A stretch of 64,000 bases of DNA from Candidatus Bathyarchaeota archaeon (GCA_018396535.1 JAGTQC010000005.1:94523-158522), one strand, 5' to 3'. Positions 1-10,112 are shown, counted from the first letter of the stretch. The notes: generated by a model not told the origin, from the letters alone. Numbers and translations are program-made.

Positions 1-981
1 TTATATCAAGGTGAATACCCGCTTAGCAGTGCTTTATCGAGGCCGCTTATAGCATCTAAGTGTGTGGATATAGCTTTAAGAGAGGGGGCGGATGCCATAG
101 CTCATGGATGTACAGGTAAGGGTAATGATCAACTAAGATTTGAGATCACGATAAAGTCTCTAGCACCAGATCTTAAAGTATTAGCACCAGTGAGGGAATG
201 GGGCTTTAATAGAGATTGGGAGGTAGAGTATGCGTTAAAGCATGGCATACCTATAAAACCTAAGAGGGAGAGATATAGCATAGATGTGAATCTATGGGGT
301 AGATCGATAGAGTGCGGTCCACTAGAAGATATATCCTCAGATCCACCTGAGGATGTATTCGAATGGACCAATCCGCCATGGAAGGCTCCAGATAAACCTG
401 AAGAAGTCTCTATAAAATTCGAGGATGGTATACCTAAAGCTATAAACGGAGAGGAGATGGATGGGGTTAAGCTGGTATCCTTCTTGAATAATCTAGCTGG
501 ATTGCATGGTATAGGACGTATAGACCATGTAGAGGATAGGACTACTGGTATAAAGACTCGTGAAGTATATGAAGCCCCCGCAGCTACATGTATACTTAAA
601 GCACATAAGGATCTTGAAAAACTAGTGTTAACTGGACGCGAATTAAGGTTTAAGGAGCAGGTCGATGTGGAGTGGTGTAGCCTTGTATATACTGGTTTAT
701 GGATGGATCCGCTTAGGGAAGCTTTAGATGCCTTCATAGATACGATCGAGAAGAGAGTTTGCGGTGAGATAACTCTCAGAATGTATAAAGGCTCCGTTAC
801 GATTGTATCGAGGAAGTCGGAGTATAGTCTATACGATGTAGATCTAGCAAGCTATAGTAGTAGCAGCCTATTCGATCAGAGGTGGGCTGAAGGATTCATA
901 ACATTATGGGGTCTACCTACAATCCTCGCTAATCGGGTTTCTCGAAAAAAGTTATCTATCAGATATGCTTATGGGGGGTGA
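1..981 (+). CDS. argG: Argininosuccinate synthase, C-terminal part (runs off window start)
   Basis: Frame is open from base 1 (LYQGEYPLSSALSRPLIASK...GADAIAHGCTGKGNDQLRFE...); ArgG signature motifs. Confidence 0.93.
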   Translation, partial: LYQGEYPLSSALSRPLIASKCVDIALREGADAIAHGCTGKGNDQLRFEITIKSLAPDLKVLAPVREWGFNRDWEVEYALKHGIPIKPKRERYSIDVNLWGRSIECGPLEDISSDPPEDVFEWTNPPWKAPDKPEEVSIKFEDGIPKAINGEEMDGVKLVSFLNNLAGLHGIGRIDHVEDRTTGIKTREVYEAPAATCILKAHKDLEKLVLTGRELRFKEQVDVEWCSLVYTGLWMDPLREALDAFIDTIEKRVCGEITLRMYKGSVTIVSRKSEYSLYDVDLASYSSSSLFDQRWAEGFITLWGLPTILANRVSRKKLSIRYAYGG

Positions 982-987
982 GTAGGT

Positions 988-1161
988 ATGCAGATTAAAT
1001 GTCCTGAATGTGATGGTGATATACCGGTACCCGAAGATGTGGTTCCAGGAGAAATAGTTCCATGCCCAGATTGCGGATCTGAGTTTGAAGTGTATCTAGG
1101 TAGTGATGGAAGTATAGAGCTGAAACCTGTAGAGATAGAGGGTGAGGATTGGGGAGAATAA
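988..1161 (+). CDS. lysW: LysW amino-group carrier protein (absent from supplied ORF track)
   Basis: 57-aa ORF MQIKCPECDGDIPVPEDVVPGEIVPCPDCGSEFEVYLGSDGSIELKPVEIEGEDWGE; CPxC...CPDCG zinc ribbon and C-terminal EDWGE; next to LysZ/LysK. Confidence 0.93.
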   Translation: MQIKCPECDGDIPVPEDVVPGEIVPCPDCGSEFEVYLGSDGSIELKPVEIEGEDWGE

Positions 1162-1182
1162 AGTCTAGGGAGTAGGAAAGGT

Positions 1183-1992
1183 TTGAGGATCGTATTGAAG
1201 ATAGGTGGAAGCCTATTAGCCGAAGGGGTTGAAGAAACAGAGCTAGCCTCAGATATAGAGAGGATAGCTTCAGAGCATAGCTTAGTTATAGTTCATGGAG
1301 GAGGAAGGGATGTAACTCATGTATGTGAGCGTATGGGTAAGAAGCCTATCTTCGTAACATCACCTGAAGGATTTAGGAGTAGATACACGGATCTAGAAAC
1401 TCTAGAGATATACGTTATGGTTATGGCTGGGAAGGTTAACAAAGAGCTTGTAGCATACCTTAGGAGCAGAGGATTGAATGCTATAGGTCTTTCAGGAGTG
1501 GATGGAGGGATATTGAAGGCTGAGAGGAAGAAGAAGCTTATCATAATCGATGAGAGAGGTCGTAAAAGAGTTATAGAAGGTGGGTATACTGGGAGGATAG
1601 TATCCGTCGATACTCGTATACTAGAGTATCTATTGAATCTAGGCTACATACCTGTAATCGCACCTATAGCTTTAGGGACTGAGGGCGAAATGCTCAACGT
1701 TGACGGAGATAGAGCTGCAGCTTATATCGCTGGCGCTATGAAAGCGGATAGGCTTATCCTAACGACGGATGTGGATGCTGTATACGTTAAAGGTAAGCCT
1801 ATCAGTAAGTTGAGTCTAGATGAAGCTAAGGCTGCGCTTAAGGATATAGGGCCGGGTATGATAACTAAGATCTACGCATCTATAGAAGCATTAGCGATGG
1901 GTGTAGGGAGAGTACATATATGCTCTGGTAAAGGCGATTCCCCACTCCTCAAAGCTTTAGAAGGATTAACAGGGACTGTTCTAGAACGGTAG
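1183..1992 (+). CDS. lysZ: [LysW]-aminoadipate/glutamate kinase (acetylglutamate kinase family), TTG start
   Basis: MRIVLKIGGSLL...VHGGGRDVT...; amino-acid kinase fold; directly after lysW. Confidence 0.9.
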   Translation: MRIVLKIGGSLLAEGVEETELASDIERIASEHSLVIVHGGGRDVTHVCERMGKKPIFVTSPEGFRSRYTDLETLEIYVMVMAGKVNKELVAYLRSRGLNAIGLSGVDGGILKAERKKKLIIIDERGRKRVIEGGYTGRIVSVDTRILEYLLNLGYIPVIAPIALGTEGEMLNVDGDRAAAYIAGAMKADRLILTTDVDAVYVKGKPISKLSLDEAKAALKDIGPGMITKIYASIEALAMGVGRVHICSGKGDSPLLKALEGLTGTVLER

Positions 1993-2003
1993 ATTACCTA
2001 GGC

Positions 2004-3155
2004 TTGGAGGATGTAGATGCTATGGGAGACTATACTCGTAGGGAAGCTGTGGATCTCCTCTCCCGCATGATAAGCATATATTCACCCACTGGTTATGAAA
2101 GCGAGCTAGCTAATTTCATCCATAGCGTATTAACAAGTTACGGAGTGAATGCTAAGATCGACTCCATCGGTAACGTAGTATCTACCATAGGATGCGGTGA
2201 TCCTAGAATACTCTTATGCGGCCATATGGATACTATACCAGGCTATATACCTATCAGGACTAGGGGTACACGTATATATGGTAGAGGAGCTGTCGATGCT
2301 AAGGGGCCTCTAGCATCCATGATATCCTCCTTCATAATAGCATCCAGGTATAGCTTCAGCGGTACGATCATACTTGCATGCGTAGTAGATGAGGAAGGAG
2401 AGAGTAAAGGTATATCTAGGATTATAGATGATGGTATCTATGCAGATTACGCTATATTCGGCGAACCTAGCGGATCCTCCAGTATCACTATCGGTTACAA
2501 AGGTAGTATGCATGTAAAATTAACGGCTAAAAGCGTTGGTGGACATGCATCGGCTCCGTGGCTATACGATAACCCTCTAGAACTCATATTCGAAGCATAC
2601 AAGTCTATAAAGGAGAGGATCGAGGGTTTATCTATCTCTGATGATAGATTCTATAGGTATAGCGTGTCTTTAACGATGGTTAAGGGTGGTGTAGCAGCGA
2701 ACGTTATACCATCAGATTCAGAAGCCTACCTCGATGTAAGGCTTCCCCCAGGGGCTACTCCTCAATCCATCTTAGAGATCGTAAAGCAGGAAGCTCTAAA
2801 TACTGCTAGCAAATATAGGAGGAGTAGGCTAAAGGTGGAGGTATCAGATTTAACCCCTCCATACGAAGGAGAAGCCGATTCTACACTAGTGGAAGCCTTT
2901 CGTAAAGCTGTGAAATCCGAGCTAGGTGTTGAACCTAGGCTTATCAAGAAGAGTGGGACGAGCGATATGAATATATACGCTAATAGAACTGGAGCCATAT
3001 CTGTAGCGTACGGGCCTGGTAATCCTAGATTATCGCATAGGAATATCGAATGGATAGAGGTGGAGGATTACATACATTCGATAAGGATATTGCTTAGAGC
3101 TTTATCATATATAATGGGTATAGGTGTAGGTGATGTAGGAGATATTTTAACCTAA
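2004..3155 (+). CDS. lysK: [LysW]-lysine/ornithine hydrolase (M20 family)
   Basis: LLCGHMDTIPGYIP, AVDAKGPLASM, GEPSG; M20 metallopeptidase motifs; operon context. Confidence 0.88.
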   Translation: MEDVDAMGDYTRREAVDLLSRMISIYSPTGYESELANFIHSVLTSYGVNAKIDSIGNVVSTIGCGDPRILLCGHMDTIPGYIPIRTRGTRIYGRGAVDAKGPLASMISSFIIASRYSFSGTIILACVVDEEGESKGISRIIDDGIYADYAIFGEPSGSSSITIGYKGSMHVKLTAKSVGGHASAPWLYDNPLELIFEAYKSIKERIEGLSISDDRFYRYSVSLTMVKGGVAANVIPSDSEAYLDVRLPPGATPQSILEIVKQEALNTASKYRRSRLKVEVSDLTPPYEGEADSTLVEAFRKAVKSELGVEPRLIKKSGTSDMNIYANRTGAISVAYGPGNPRLSHRNIEWIEVEDYIHSIRILLRALSYIMGIGVGDVGDILT

Positions 3156-4378
3156 AACATAGCTTTAAAGTTTCGTCTAGATAATTCATCCTCTATAGAT
3201 CTAGCTATAACCTCAGGTTGTACTGGTAGACCTATAAGCGTAGTCTTACCCCTATAGCCTACGCTAGAAGGCTTCACCTCTATTAATCCAGCGATGGATA
3301 GAGTCTTCATGTAGTTCCAAATCTGAGTATGCTTCTTAGGCTCTACACCGTATTCTTCACATACAACTCTATATGCTTCTTCTACCCTCCCAGTCGGGAA
3401 GTATGCCTCTTCAGGTGAAAACTGGGATATACGTGCTACAGCTAGTAGTAGGAGTAGCTCGTGATCTGCTAGATTCCTTATATTATCCCTGACAGGTATG
3501 ATACTGTATACTACGGATTGCTGGATTGCACGTATATGGATCGGTAGGACGATCCTAGAGCCTACACTATCAGCATACCTTCCAGCTTTAAGTAGGAGTT
3601 CGACAGCCCATCGTATATTACCAGATGATGAGCATATATCCGTTACGAGTCTTAAAGCTTCATCAGATATAGCTCCATATTTGAAAGCTAGATCTGCCCT
3701 ATACTTTACGATATCATATACCTCGCTCCTAGTATAGCTGTGTAGATCTAGAACATAGCCTTGGAGAGTTTCTAGTATAGGTGTACTTAGATTGTTACGT
3801 AGGGCTTCGATATCTCTCACGATGAGAATTAGGTGTACTCTCTGCTTAGATCCCATAGACATCTCGTATAATCTCGAAAGACTGATCAGAAGCTTCACAC
3901 CCTTCGATGTGAGTAGAGCCTCCACCTCATCTAGCGTTAATAGAAGATAGCAGTCGTTATCATCTAAAGCCTTCAATAAGAATGATAGTATCTCTTCGAA
4001 GGAGAAGCCTCTAGACGGTATATCCGGTATGATCCTCGATGCCACCGTAGTTAGGATCGTATGCGGGCTACCTCGAAATTCCTGAGCGTTAATATACACT
4101 GAATTGAGTCTTATACCCTTATCGATACATATCTTCTCGAGATCGCTGCAAAATTTACGTGCTAGCACAGTCTTACCTACACCAGTCGAACCTACGATAG
4201 TAACTTTAGAAGCCATGCTTCCAGGCTCACTTACTAACGAGCGGAATATCCTAGTTAGAATCCTGTATTCATGCTCCCTATGGGGTAGGCGTGGAGGTAT
4301 ATACGATAGATCTAGTGTATGCTCATTCTTGAATACGCTTCCTACTCTAAGACCTTCCCTGAGTATATCCTCGCTCAT
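3152..4378 (-). CDS. cdc6: Orc1/Cdc6-type replication initiator AAA+ ATPase
   Basis: PHREHEYRILTRIFRSL..., Walker A GSTGVGKTVLARKF, Walker B LLLTLDEVEALL; C-terminal winged helix. Confidence 0.88.
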   Translation of the reverse strand: MSEDILREGLRVGSVFKNEHTLDLSYIPPRLPHREHEYRILTRIFRSLVSEPGSMASKVTIVGSTGVGKTVLARKFCSDLEKICIDKGIRLNSVYINAQEFRGSPHTILTTVASRIIPDIPSRGFSFEEILSFLLKALDDNDCYLLLTLDEVEALLTSKGVKLLISLSRLYEMSMGSKQRVHLILIVRDIEALRNNLSTPILETLQGYVLDLHSYTRSEVYDIVKYRADLAFKYGAISDEALRLVTDICSSSGNIRWAVELLLKAGRYADSVGSRIVLPIHIRAIQQSVVYSIIPVRDNIRNLADHELLLLLAVARISQFSPEEAYFPTGRVEEAYRVVCEEYGVEPKKHTQIWNYMKTLSIAGLIEVKPSSVGYRGKTTLIGLPVQPEVIARSIEDELSRRNFKAMF

Positions 4379-4535
4379 AGATCATCGCTATATCTCGTAG
4401 TCGAAGCCTTTAAGCATAATAGGGCTAGATCGATGTAAAGTATATATTGCTAATCAAACTATTTTTTAATTTCTAAAGCTAAACGTTAACGCTTATAAAT
4501 CGATTTAAAATAGGATCGTATAGGTGTAACGGTTC

Positions 4536-4874
4536 ATGCAGAGTGATGTAATAACTGTTACAACTCAGTGGATCCCGGGGTACGAGGTTGAAGCAGTTTT
4601 AGGACTTGTATGGGGTATAAGCGTTAGAACTAGGGGTATGCTCGGTAGGTTTATCTCAGGTATAGAAGCGATCGTAGGTGGTAGAGGTTCAGCATACCTA
4701 GAGGAGCTGGATAAAGCTCGTATGGAGGCTCTAGAAGATTTGAAGAGAAGAGCTGCGAGTATGGGTGCTAACGCTGTATTATCGATAGATTTCGAAACTA
4801 CCGAGATACTAGAAGGTTTCATAGTTGTGACAGCTTACGGTACAGCCGTAAGGGTTAGAAGAGTATCGAGCTAG
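4536..4874 (+). CDS. YbjQ/UPF0145 family protein
   Basis: VEAVLGLVWGISVRTRGM...ARMEALEDLKRRAASMGANAVLSIDFETTEI pattern of the YbjQ family. Confidence 0.8.
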   Translation: MQSDVITVTTQWIPGYEVEAVLGLVWGISVRTRGMLGRFISGIEAIVGGRGSAYLEELDKARMEALEDLKRRAASMGANAVLSIDFETTEILEGFIVVTAYGTAVRVRRVSS

Positions 4875-4877
4875 TCT

Positions 4878-5600
4878 TCACATACTATTAAACCGTCTAA
4901 CCTTCTCTACGAGTATCGAGAGTTTAGTCTCATCTAGACGGCTCTTAACCCAATCGCCTACACTACATACAGCTCTACGTACTCCTACCACATCGAAGCC
5001 TAGCTTAAACACCCTATCTATATCATCTAGCTTCAACCCGCCTGCTAATGCTTTAATCAACCCTCTAGATGAAGCTTTATCAGCGAATGAGGTAAGATAA
5101 CTCGTATCCAAGTAGTCGAATACATTATTCCCACCCTTAGTCTTCACATCTATCATCACCCCGTCAGCACCGGCATCCGCTGCGATATCAACTATCTTCA
5201 TAGGCTCTAATGATCTTATCCTAGCGTAATCCGCATAGCCTACTAGAACTATCCTAGTATCAGAGGAAACCTCCCTCACAGCTATACATATCTCCCTAGC
5301 AAGTTTCAACCCATCTCTAACCCTCGATACACCGTATAAGCCTGCCTTAACATAATTTATACCTATAGTAGCCGCGCCACGGGCAGCTAACGAAGCCGTA
5401 CCGGGTAGATTAGGTAGATCACCTATAGTAGCACTAACCTCTATACCTCTAGGTACTATCATCCTAATATCCCTTATCACTCTAGGTATACTCGCACCTA
5501 GAGCCCCCTCCCTAGGATTCTTAACATCGATTATATCGACGCTATACCTGGAAGCGATCTTAGCCTCACGTCGATCTACTACGCTTACGAGGAGCTTCAA
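4878..5600 (-). CDS. mfnB: (5-formylfuran-3-yl)methyl phosphate synthase family (MfnB/DUF556)
   Basis: MKLLVSVVDRREAKIASRYSVDIIDVKNPREGALGAS...SATIGDLPNLPGTASLAARGAA...YVKAGLYG; MfnB family motifs. Confidence 0.85.
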   Translation of the reverse strand: MKLLVSVVDRREAKIASRYSVDIIDVKNPREGALGASIPRVIRDIRMIVPRGIEVSATIGDLPNLPGTASLAARGAATIGINYVKAGLYGVSRVRDGLKLAREICIAVREVSSDTRIVLVGYADYARIRSLEPMKIVDIAADAGADGVMIDVKTKGGNNVFDYLDTSYLTSFADKASSRGLIKALAGGLKLDDIDRVFKLGFDVVGVRRAVCSVGDWVKSRLDETKLSILVEKVRRFNSM

Positions 5601-6837
5601 TAGACGCCACCCCAGCCTTCCCTAATAGAAACTCTATCTCAGAGCTCGTTAGATCGTAGCTCTTCAAGAGTTTTACACCGTAATCTGGGTTACTCCTTAG
5701 GATGAATAATATGTATGGTATGATATCGGATAAAGCAGTCCTTCTAGATGTTAGGCATCTAGAAGCTATTTTAGAAGCTATAGAGTTCATAACCTCCCGT
5801 TCACTCTTGATCGATGATAAGAACTTTATCCTTTCAGGGAAATGGAATGGGGTCCACTTCGATTTAGTAGCCTCCTTAGCGACAGCCACCCCGCCGGTCA
5901 TAAGCTCTGTAACGAAGGATAGTAGCTCCCATCTCTGAAGAAGCTTAACCCTAGATCTAAATAGATCTGCTTTAGCTAGATTCTCCATAGCTATAGCTAA
6001 ATCCCTAGGATCTGTAAGCTGCGAGGGTGTATTCTCGTATATCCATTCAAACATCATATCTGGATCTACATCTATAAGCGATAATGCTCTTCTAGCAGTA
6101 GCTACAGTCTTAGCGTTAAATATCATAGATAATACATCGAATATCGGTTCTATACGATTCCTATATGGAAGCCATTTAACATCATCTATCGTTATCCTCC
6201 TCCTACCCTGGCTTACAGTTTGCAGATCGTTTATAGCAGATCTTAGATCACCCTCAGATCTTTTCGCTATGAATTCTAAAGCCTCCTTATCTACCTCTAT
6301 ACCCTCCCTCAAACATATCTCTCTAAGCTTCTTCACAACCTCCCACTGTTTAAGCCTCTTAAATTCTAGCATAAGGCATACCGATCTTAGGGGTGCAAGC
6401 TTAGGATCCCATGCATCGTTAGCTGTTAGAACTATAGGTTGACGAGTCTTCTCTAAAACCTCTACTATAGCCTTCACTCCCCCCTTATCCTCCTCACTCA
6501 TACCATCAACCTCATCTAACAATATGATACGTCTACTCATAGAACCCATAAGAGTACCCTGGGATGCTGCTACACCTACGATACGCTTTATTATAGACTC
6601 ACCCCTCTGATCGCTTGCATTCAATTCGACGAGATCGTATCCATATGTTCTAGCAGCAGCTTCTACTAGACTTGTTTTACCCACACCTGCTGGACCGTAT
6701 AGTAGAGTTGCCTTATACGTCGGCTTACCCTTAACCCAACTCTCCAGCCACTCGATAAACTTCTTCTTAGACTCTTCGTTACCTACAACCTCCTCTATCC
6801 TCTTCGGACGATACTTTATTATCCAAGGTATACTCAA
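5566..6837 (-). CDS. rfcL: Replication factor C large subunit
   Basis: WIIKYRPKRIEEVVGNEESKKKFIEWLE..., GPAGVGKTSLVEA, LLDEVDGM. Confidence 0.93.
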   Translation of the reverse strand: MSIPWIIKYRPKRIEEVVGNEESKKKFIEWLESWVKGKPTYKATLLYGPAGVGKTSLVEAAARTYGYDLVELNASDQRGESIIKRIVGVAASQGTLMGSMSRRIILLDEVDGMSEEDKGGVKAIVEVLEKTRQPIVLTANDAWDPKLAPLRSVCLMLEFKRLKQWEVVKKLREICLREGIEVDKEALEFIAKRSEGDLRSAINDLQTVSQGRRRITIDDVKWLPYRNRIEPIFDVLSMIFNAKTVATARRALSLIDVDPDMMFEWIYENTPSQLTDPRDLAIAMENLAKADLFRSRVKLLQRWELLSFVTELMTGGVAVAKEATKSKWTPFHFPERIKFLSSIKSEREVMNSIASKIASRCLTSRRTALSDIIPYILFILRSNPDYGVKLLKSYDLTSSEIEFLLGKAGVASIEAPRKRSRST

Positions 6838-7811
6838 CCCGAACCCCTACCTACTAACGCTAACCTTGCTAGGAATGCTGATATCTGAACCTCTTCATCA
6901 GCTCCTTGAGCTATCCTAAAATCTATCTCACCTAGATAGTTTATAAGATCCACCTTCTGCTTCTCGCTTATACTAAGCTCGTATACGCTGGAGTGCATCC
7001 TCTTAACTATATCGCTACCCGCATACCCCCTCTGGTATAGAAGCATCCTGAGGAGCATTCTACTCTTAGTGAAATCCCCTTTAAGCGCATACTCCATCAT
7101 CTCGGCAACCTCCCTAGGATGCACCCATCCTACTACATCGTACACTACATCCGCTACTATAGGTTTACCTAAAGATGCAGAAGCTTGAAGAATATTAACA
7201 GCTTTCCTAAGATCACCCTCAGCCACCTCATATATAGCTTTCGCCCCATCCTCGGTGAGTTGAACCCTTTCAGCATTGCATATACGCTTAAGATACGCAT
7301 AGGTATCCTCGAAGGAGAGGGGTGTAAACCTGAATATAGCAGTCCTAGATTGTATAGGCTCTATTATCCTATTACTATAGTTGCAGCTCAGTATGAAGCG
7401 GCATGTATCGGTATACCTCTCCATAGTCCTCCTTAAAGCTTGCTGAGCATCAGCTGTAAGATTATCAGCTTCATCCAATACGAGTATCTTAAAAGGTACC
7501 TCTGTAAGCGTAGCTGATCTAGCAAAATTCTTAACTGTAGTCCTTATAACATCTATACCACGCTCATCTGAAGCGTTAAGCTCTAAGAAGTTCTCACGGT
7601 AATTCTCACCGAAAAGGTCGTGTGCCAAGCAGTGTGCAGCCGTCGTTTTACCAGTACCAGGTGGACCTGCAAAGAGACAGTGAGGCATAGTCTTCGTTTC
7701 CACAAACTTTTTAAGTCTCTCAACTATCTCCTTCTGGTTAACCATCTCATCGAGCGTCCTAGGCCTATACTTTTCAGCCCATAGCTCATACTCCTTAGCG
7801 TAGAGGCTCAT
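6834..7811 (-). CDS. rfcS: Replication factor C small subunit
   Basis: MSLYAKEYELWAEKYRPRTLDEMVNQ..., GPPGTGKTTAAH, LDEADNLTADAQQALRRTMERY; the 24-aa upstream extension of the track ORF (to 7883) is judged non-coding. Confidence 0.92.
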   Translation of the reverse strand: MSLYAKEYELWAEKYRPRTLDEMVNQKEIVERLKKFVETKTMPHCLFAGPPGTGKTTAAHCLAHDLFGENYRENFLELNASDERGIDVIRTTVKNFARSATLTEVPFKILVLDEADNLTADAQQALRRTMERYTDTCRFILSCNYSNRIIEPIQSRTAIFRFTPLSFEDTYAYLKRICNAERVQLTEDGAKAIYEVAEGDLRKAVNILQASASLGKPIVADVVYDVVGWVHPREVAEMMEYALKGDFTKSRMLLRMLLYQRGYAGSDIVKRMHSSVYELSISEKQKVDLINYLGEIDFRIAQGADEEVQISAFLARLALVGRGSG

Positions 7812-7935
7812 AACCCGATTAAACAGATGAACGTTTAGAACGATATAAACTATTAACCGCCATGAAGTAAAAAACCGGTACAACCATACAATGTTTATTC
7901 GCGTATAGGTTTAAACTAGGCTAGTATACATGGAT

Positions 7936-9078
7936 CTACAGATTTTTCAAGAATGCTGTACTTATATATCCTCTTTTATGGAGGATAAAGATCGTAGCTA
8001 ACGATAGAGCAGCTGCGGTTATCGTGATAACAATTATCGATGGAAGATTATACTCGGATACCGTTACTCTAATCCTTTCCGTCTCATAGGTTAAGCCTTG
8101 AGATGAGTATCGAGCCCATATATACGCTACTCCTGTTCTAGTAGGTTTAAATCTATAGGAGAAGCTTCCATCTTCTTTAACAGTGATATCAGCTATAGGC
8201 TCCCCATTCACTATCAAAGTAACATTCTCCCCGCTTAATCCTACGTTATGGATGCGGAGGATTCCCTTCAATCCAACCTCACCCCCGATAGCTACATCCT
8301 GGCTATCCGCTTCTAGCTTAAACTCCGGTTTACCCCATAGAATCTCTATCGAATATACGCTAGGCGGATAGTATATATAAGACCAGTATTCATCCATATG
8401 CTTCGATACTATAGGTTTCAGATACATACTACCATTTAATAGGCATACGAATATACCATCCGCAAGATCGCGTGGTATAGATATATTAGATGCTTCGCTA
8501 CACCTCCCCCCTCCCCTAATCGTTAATAATATGGAATCGGATCTTATTATCGGATCCGATATCAGCGTGGAGTTTGTATATATCTTCAAAACATAGAGGC
8601 AACCTCTATCCCTATACCTATACTCATAATACGTTAAATCTGATATACCGAACGGATTCTTAACTATATGTAGCTCTACCCTATCTATAGACTCTAAGTT
8701 TCTAAACGTCCAGACAATTCTATGTCTTCCATCTACTCTTATAGGTTTACTCATTCCATCAGATGCATCCGGCACCGCTAGCTCTACCATCATCGTATAA
8801 TTCGAGGAGCCTTCTAGAGTTAATGTCATCCCATCCATAGGCGTTATGTACGAATAAACTGAAAGAATCCTTAGCAGATTATATGGATCTAAATCCATAA
8901 GCCTAACTCCTGAAACATACATACTCAAATAGCCTTCTTCTAGCTTAAAATCAACTTCTAAACTCCTAATAGATATCTTCGTAGGATACCCTAGGATATC
9001 TGTTAAGATACCATAATGCCGTGTACTACCGCGTATCCATGATGTAAGCCATAAAATCTCTGTTATACATCTATCCAT
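7936..9078 (-). CDS. Hypothetical secreted/membrane-anchored protein with Ig-like C-terminal region and C-terminal TM
   Basis: Long ORF; C-terminal hydrophobic helix IIVITITAAALSLATIFIL; GENVTLIVNGEPIADITVKEDGSFSYRFKPTRTGVAYIWARY Ig-like/Big-type repeat. Confidence 0.7.
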   Translation of the reverse strand: MDRCITEILWLTSWIRGSTRHYGILTDILGYPTKISIRSLEVDFKLEEGYLSMYVSGVRLMDLDPYNLLRILSVYSYITPMDGMTLTLEGSSNYTMMVELAVPDASDGMSKPIRVDGRHRIVWTFRNLESIDRVELHIVKNPFGISDLTYYEYRYRDRGCLYVLKIYTNSTLISDPIIRSDSILLTIRGGGRCSEASNISIPRDLADGIFVCLLNGSMYLKPIVSKHMDEYWSYIYYPPSVYSIEILWGKPEFKLEADSQDVAIGGEVGLKGILRIHNVGLSGENVTLIVNGEPIADITVKEDGSFSYRFKPTRTGVAYIWARYSSQGLTYETERIRVTVSEYNLPSIIVITITAAALSLATIFILHKRGYISTAFLKNL

Positions 9079-9992
9079 TCCCCATAGAATTCGAAGCAGC
9101 CTGAAATACTGGTGACACCGTTTTCCGATCTACAATTGATCCACCCGGTATTAATCCATGCACACCTCAACTCAGATGCCTTATCTATAGCATAGAAGTA
9201 TAGATCGAGTATACTGCTCAAGATCGGATACCGTAAACTCTTTAGAATAAAATCTAGTATAGGGATATCTAGATCTGATTCGAGAAACTTTCTAAGCCCT
9301 TTCAAACTACCTGAAACCTCAGATGATAGATGGAGGGTGCACCCCTCAGATCCTATACCATAGTCTTTAAGCTGTGTTTTAAGTGAAAGCATCCTCTCTG
9401 AAGATATGCTTACGATAGCTTCATACAGATCGATCATGGTAGGTATAATCTTTATGAACCCTTCTACTATAGCTCTATCTAACCCGATAAGGGTATAGCT
9501 TAACGATACGGTTGTATTGAAGTATATTTCGAAGAAACGTGTGATCTTCACATACCTACCCGTACCTTTAGATGTGATGTTTAATCCATCACCCCTCAGT
9601 AGATCTATACTAAGTAGGAGTCTAAGCTCATCCCTACCCCCTTCAATCCTACATTCTAGATCGAGTGTATGGTTTATAGCCGGTATGAAATCTCTAGCAA
9701 ATACTAGTAAAGCATCGATCATAAATCTATAGCAGCTATCCTCAGCTTCGCTTCTAATCGAAAACATTAATCTATCAAATCCATCTATACTAGATCGATT
9801 ACCTTCAGCTCTAATCTTGACGCCTATCGATCCATCTGGATAGAATCTAAATGCTAGATCACCTACAAGCTCTATCGAATAACTTGGTAAACCCGATATG
9901 TAGCAGCTGGATGGCGATAGGTATGCGGAGTTAACATACACTAGTATTAACGATATAAGTATAAGTCTAGGTATACCTTCAACTATATTCAT
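9063..9992 (-). CDS. Hypothetical secreted protein
   Basis: ORF with N-terminal signal-like helix; overlaps the following gene by 16 nt. Confidence 0.65.
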   Translation of the reverse strand: MNIVEGIPRLILISLILVYVNSAYLSPSSCYISGLPSYSIELVGDLAFRFYPDGSIGVKIRAEGNRSSIDGFDRLMFSIRSEAEDSCYRFMIDALLVFARDFIPAINHTLDLECRIEGGRDELRLLLSIDLLRGDGLNITSKGTGRYVKITRFFEIYFNTTVSLSYTLIGLDRAIVEGFIKIIPTMIDLYEAIVSISSERMLSLKTQLKDYGIGSEGCTLHLSSEVSGSLKGLRKFLESDLDIPILDFILKSLRYPILSSILDLYFYAIDKASELRCAWINTGWINCRSENGVTSISGCFEFYGEWIDV

Positions 9993-10112
9993 AGATACGT
10001 GTTAATACTCGTTAAGCAGCTTCTATCTTAAGCTTATAGCACTATTCGACTACTAGAAGAAATCATCGAGGCAGAGTATAGTATGCTAGGAGGGTTAAAA
10101 TTCTTTATAGAG

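Noticed and set aside
129-737. Long antisense ORF (202 aa) opposite argG
   Set aside because: Shadow ORF: the + strand encodes unmistakable ArgG. Similar antisense ORFs opposite leuB (39516-40145), leuA (41147-41650) and nadX (57911-58408) were rejected for the same reason.
7812-7883. N-terminal extension of RfcS in the ORF track (MYRFFTSWRLIVYIVLNVHLFNRV)
   Set aside because: RFC small subunits start close to the EKYRP motif; the extension probably covers the promoter/leader.
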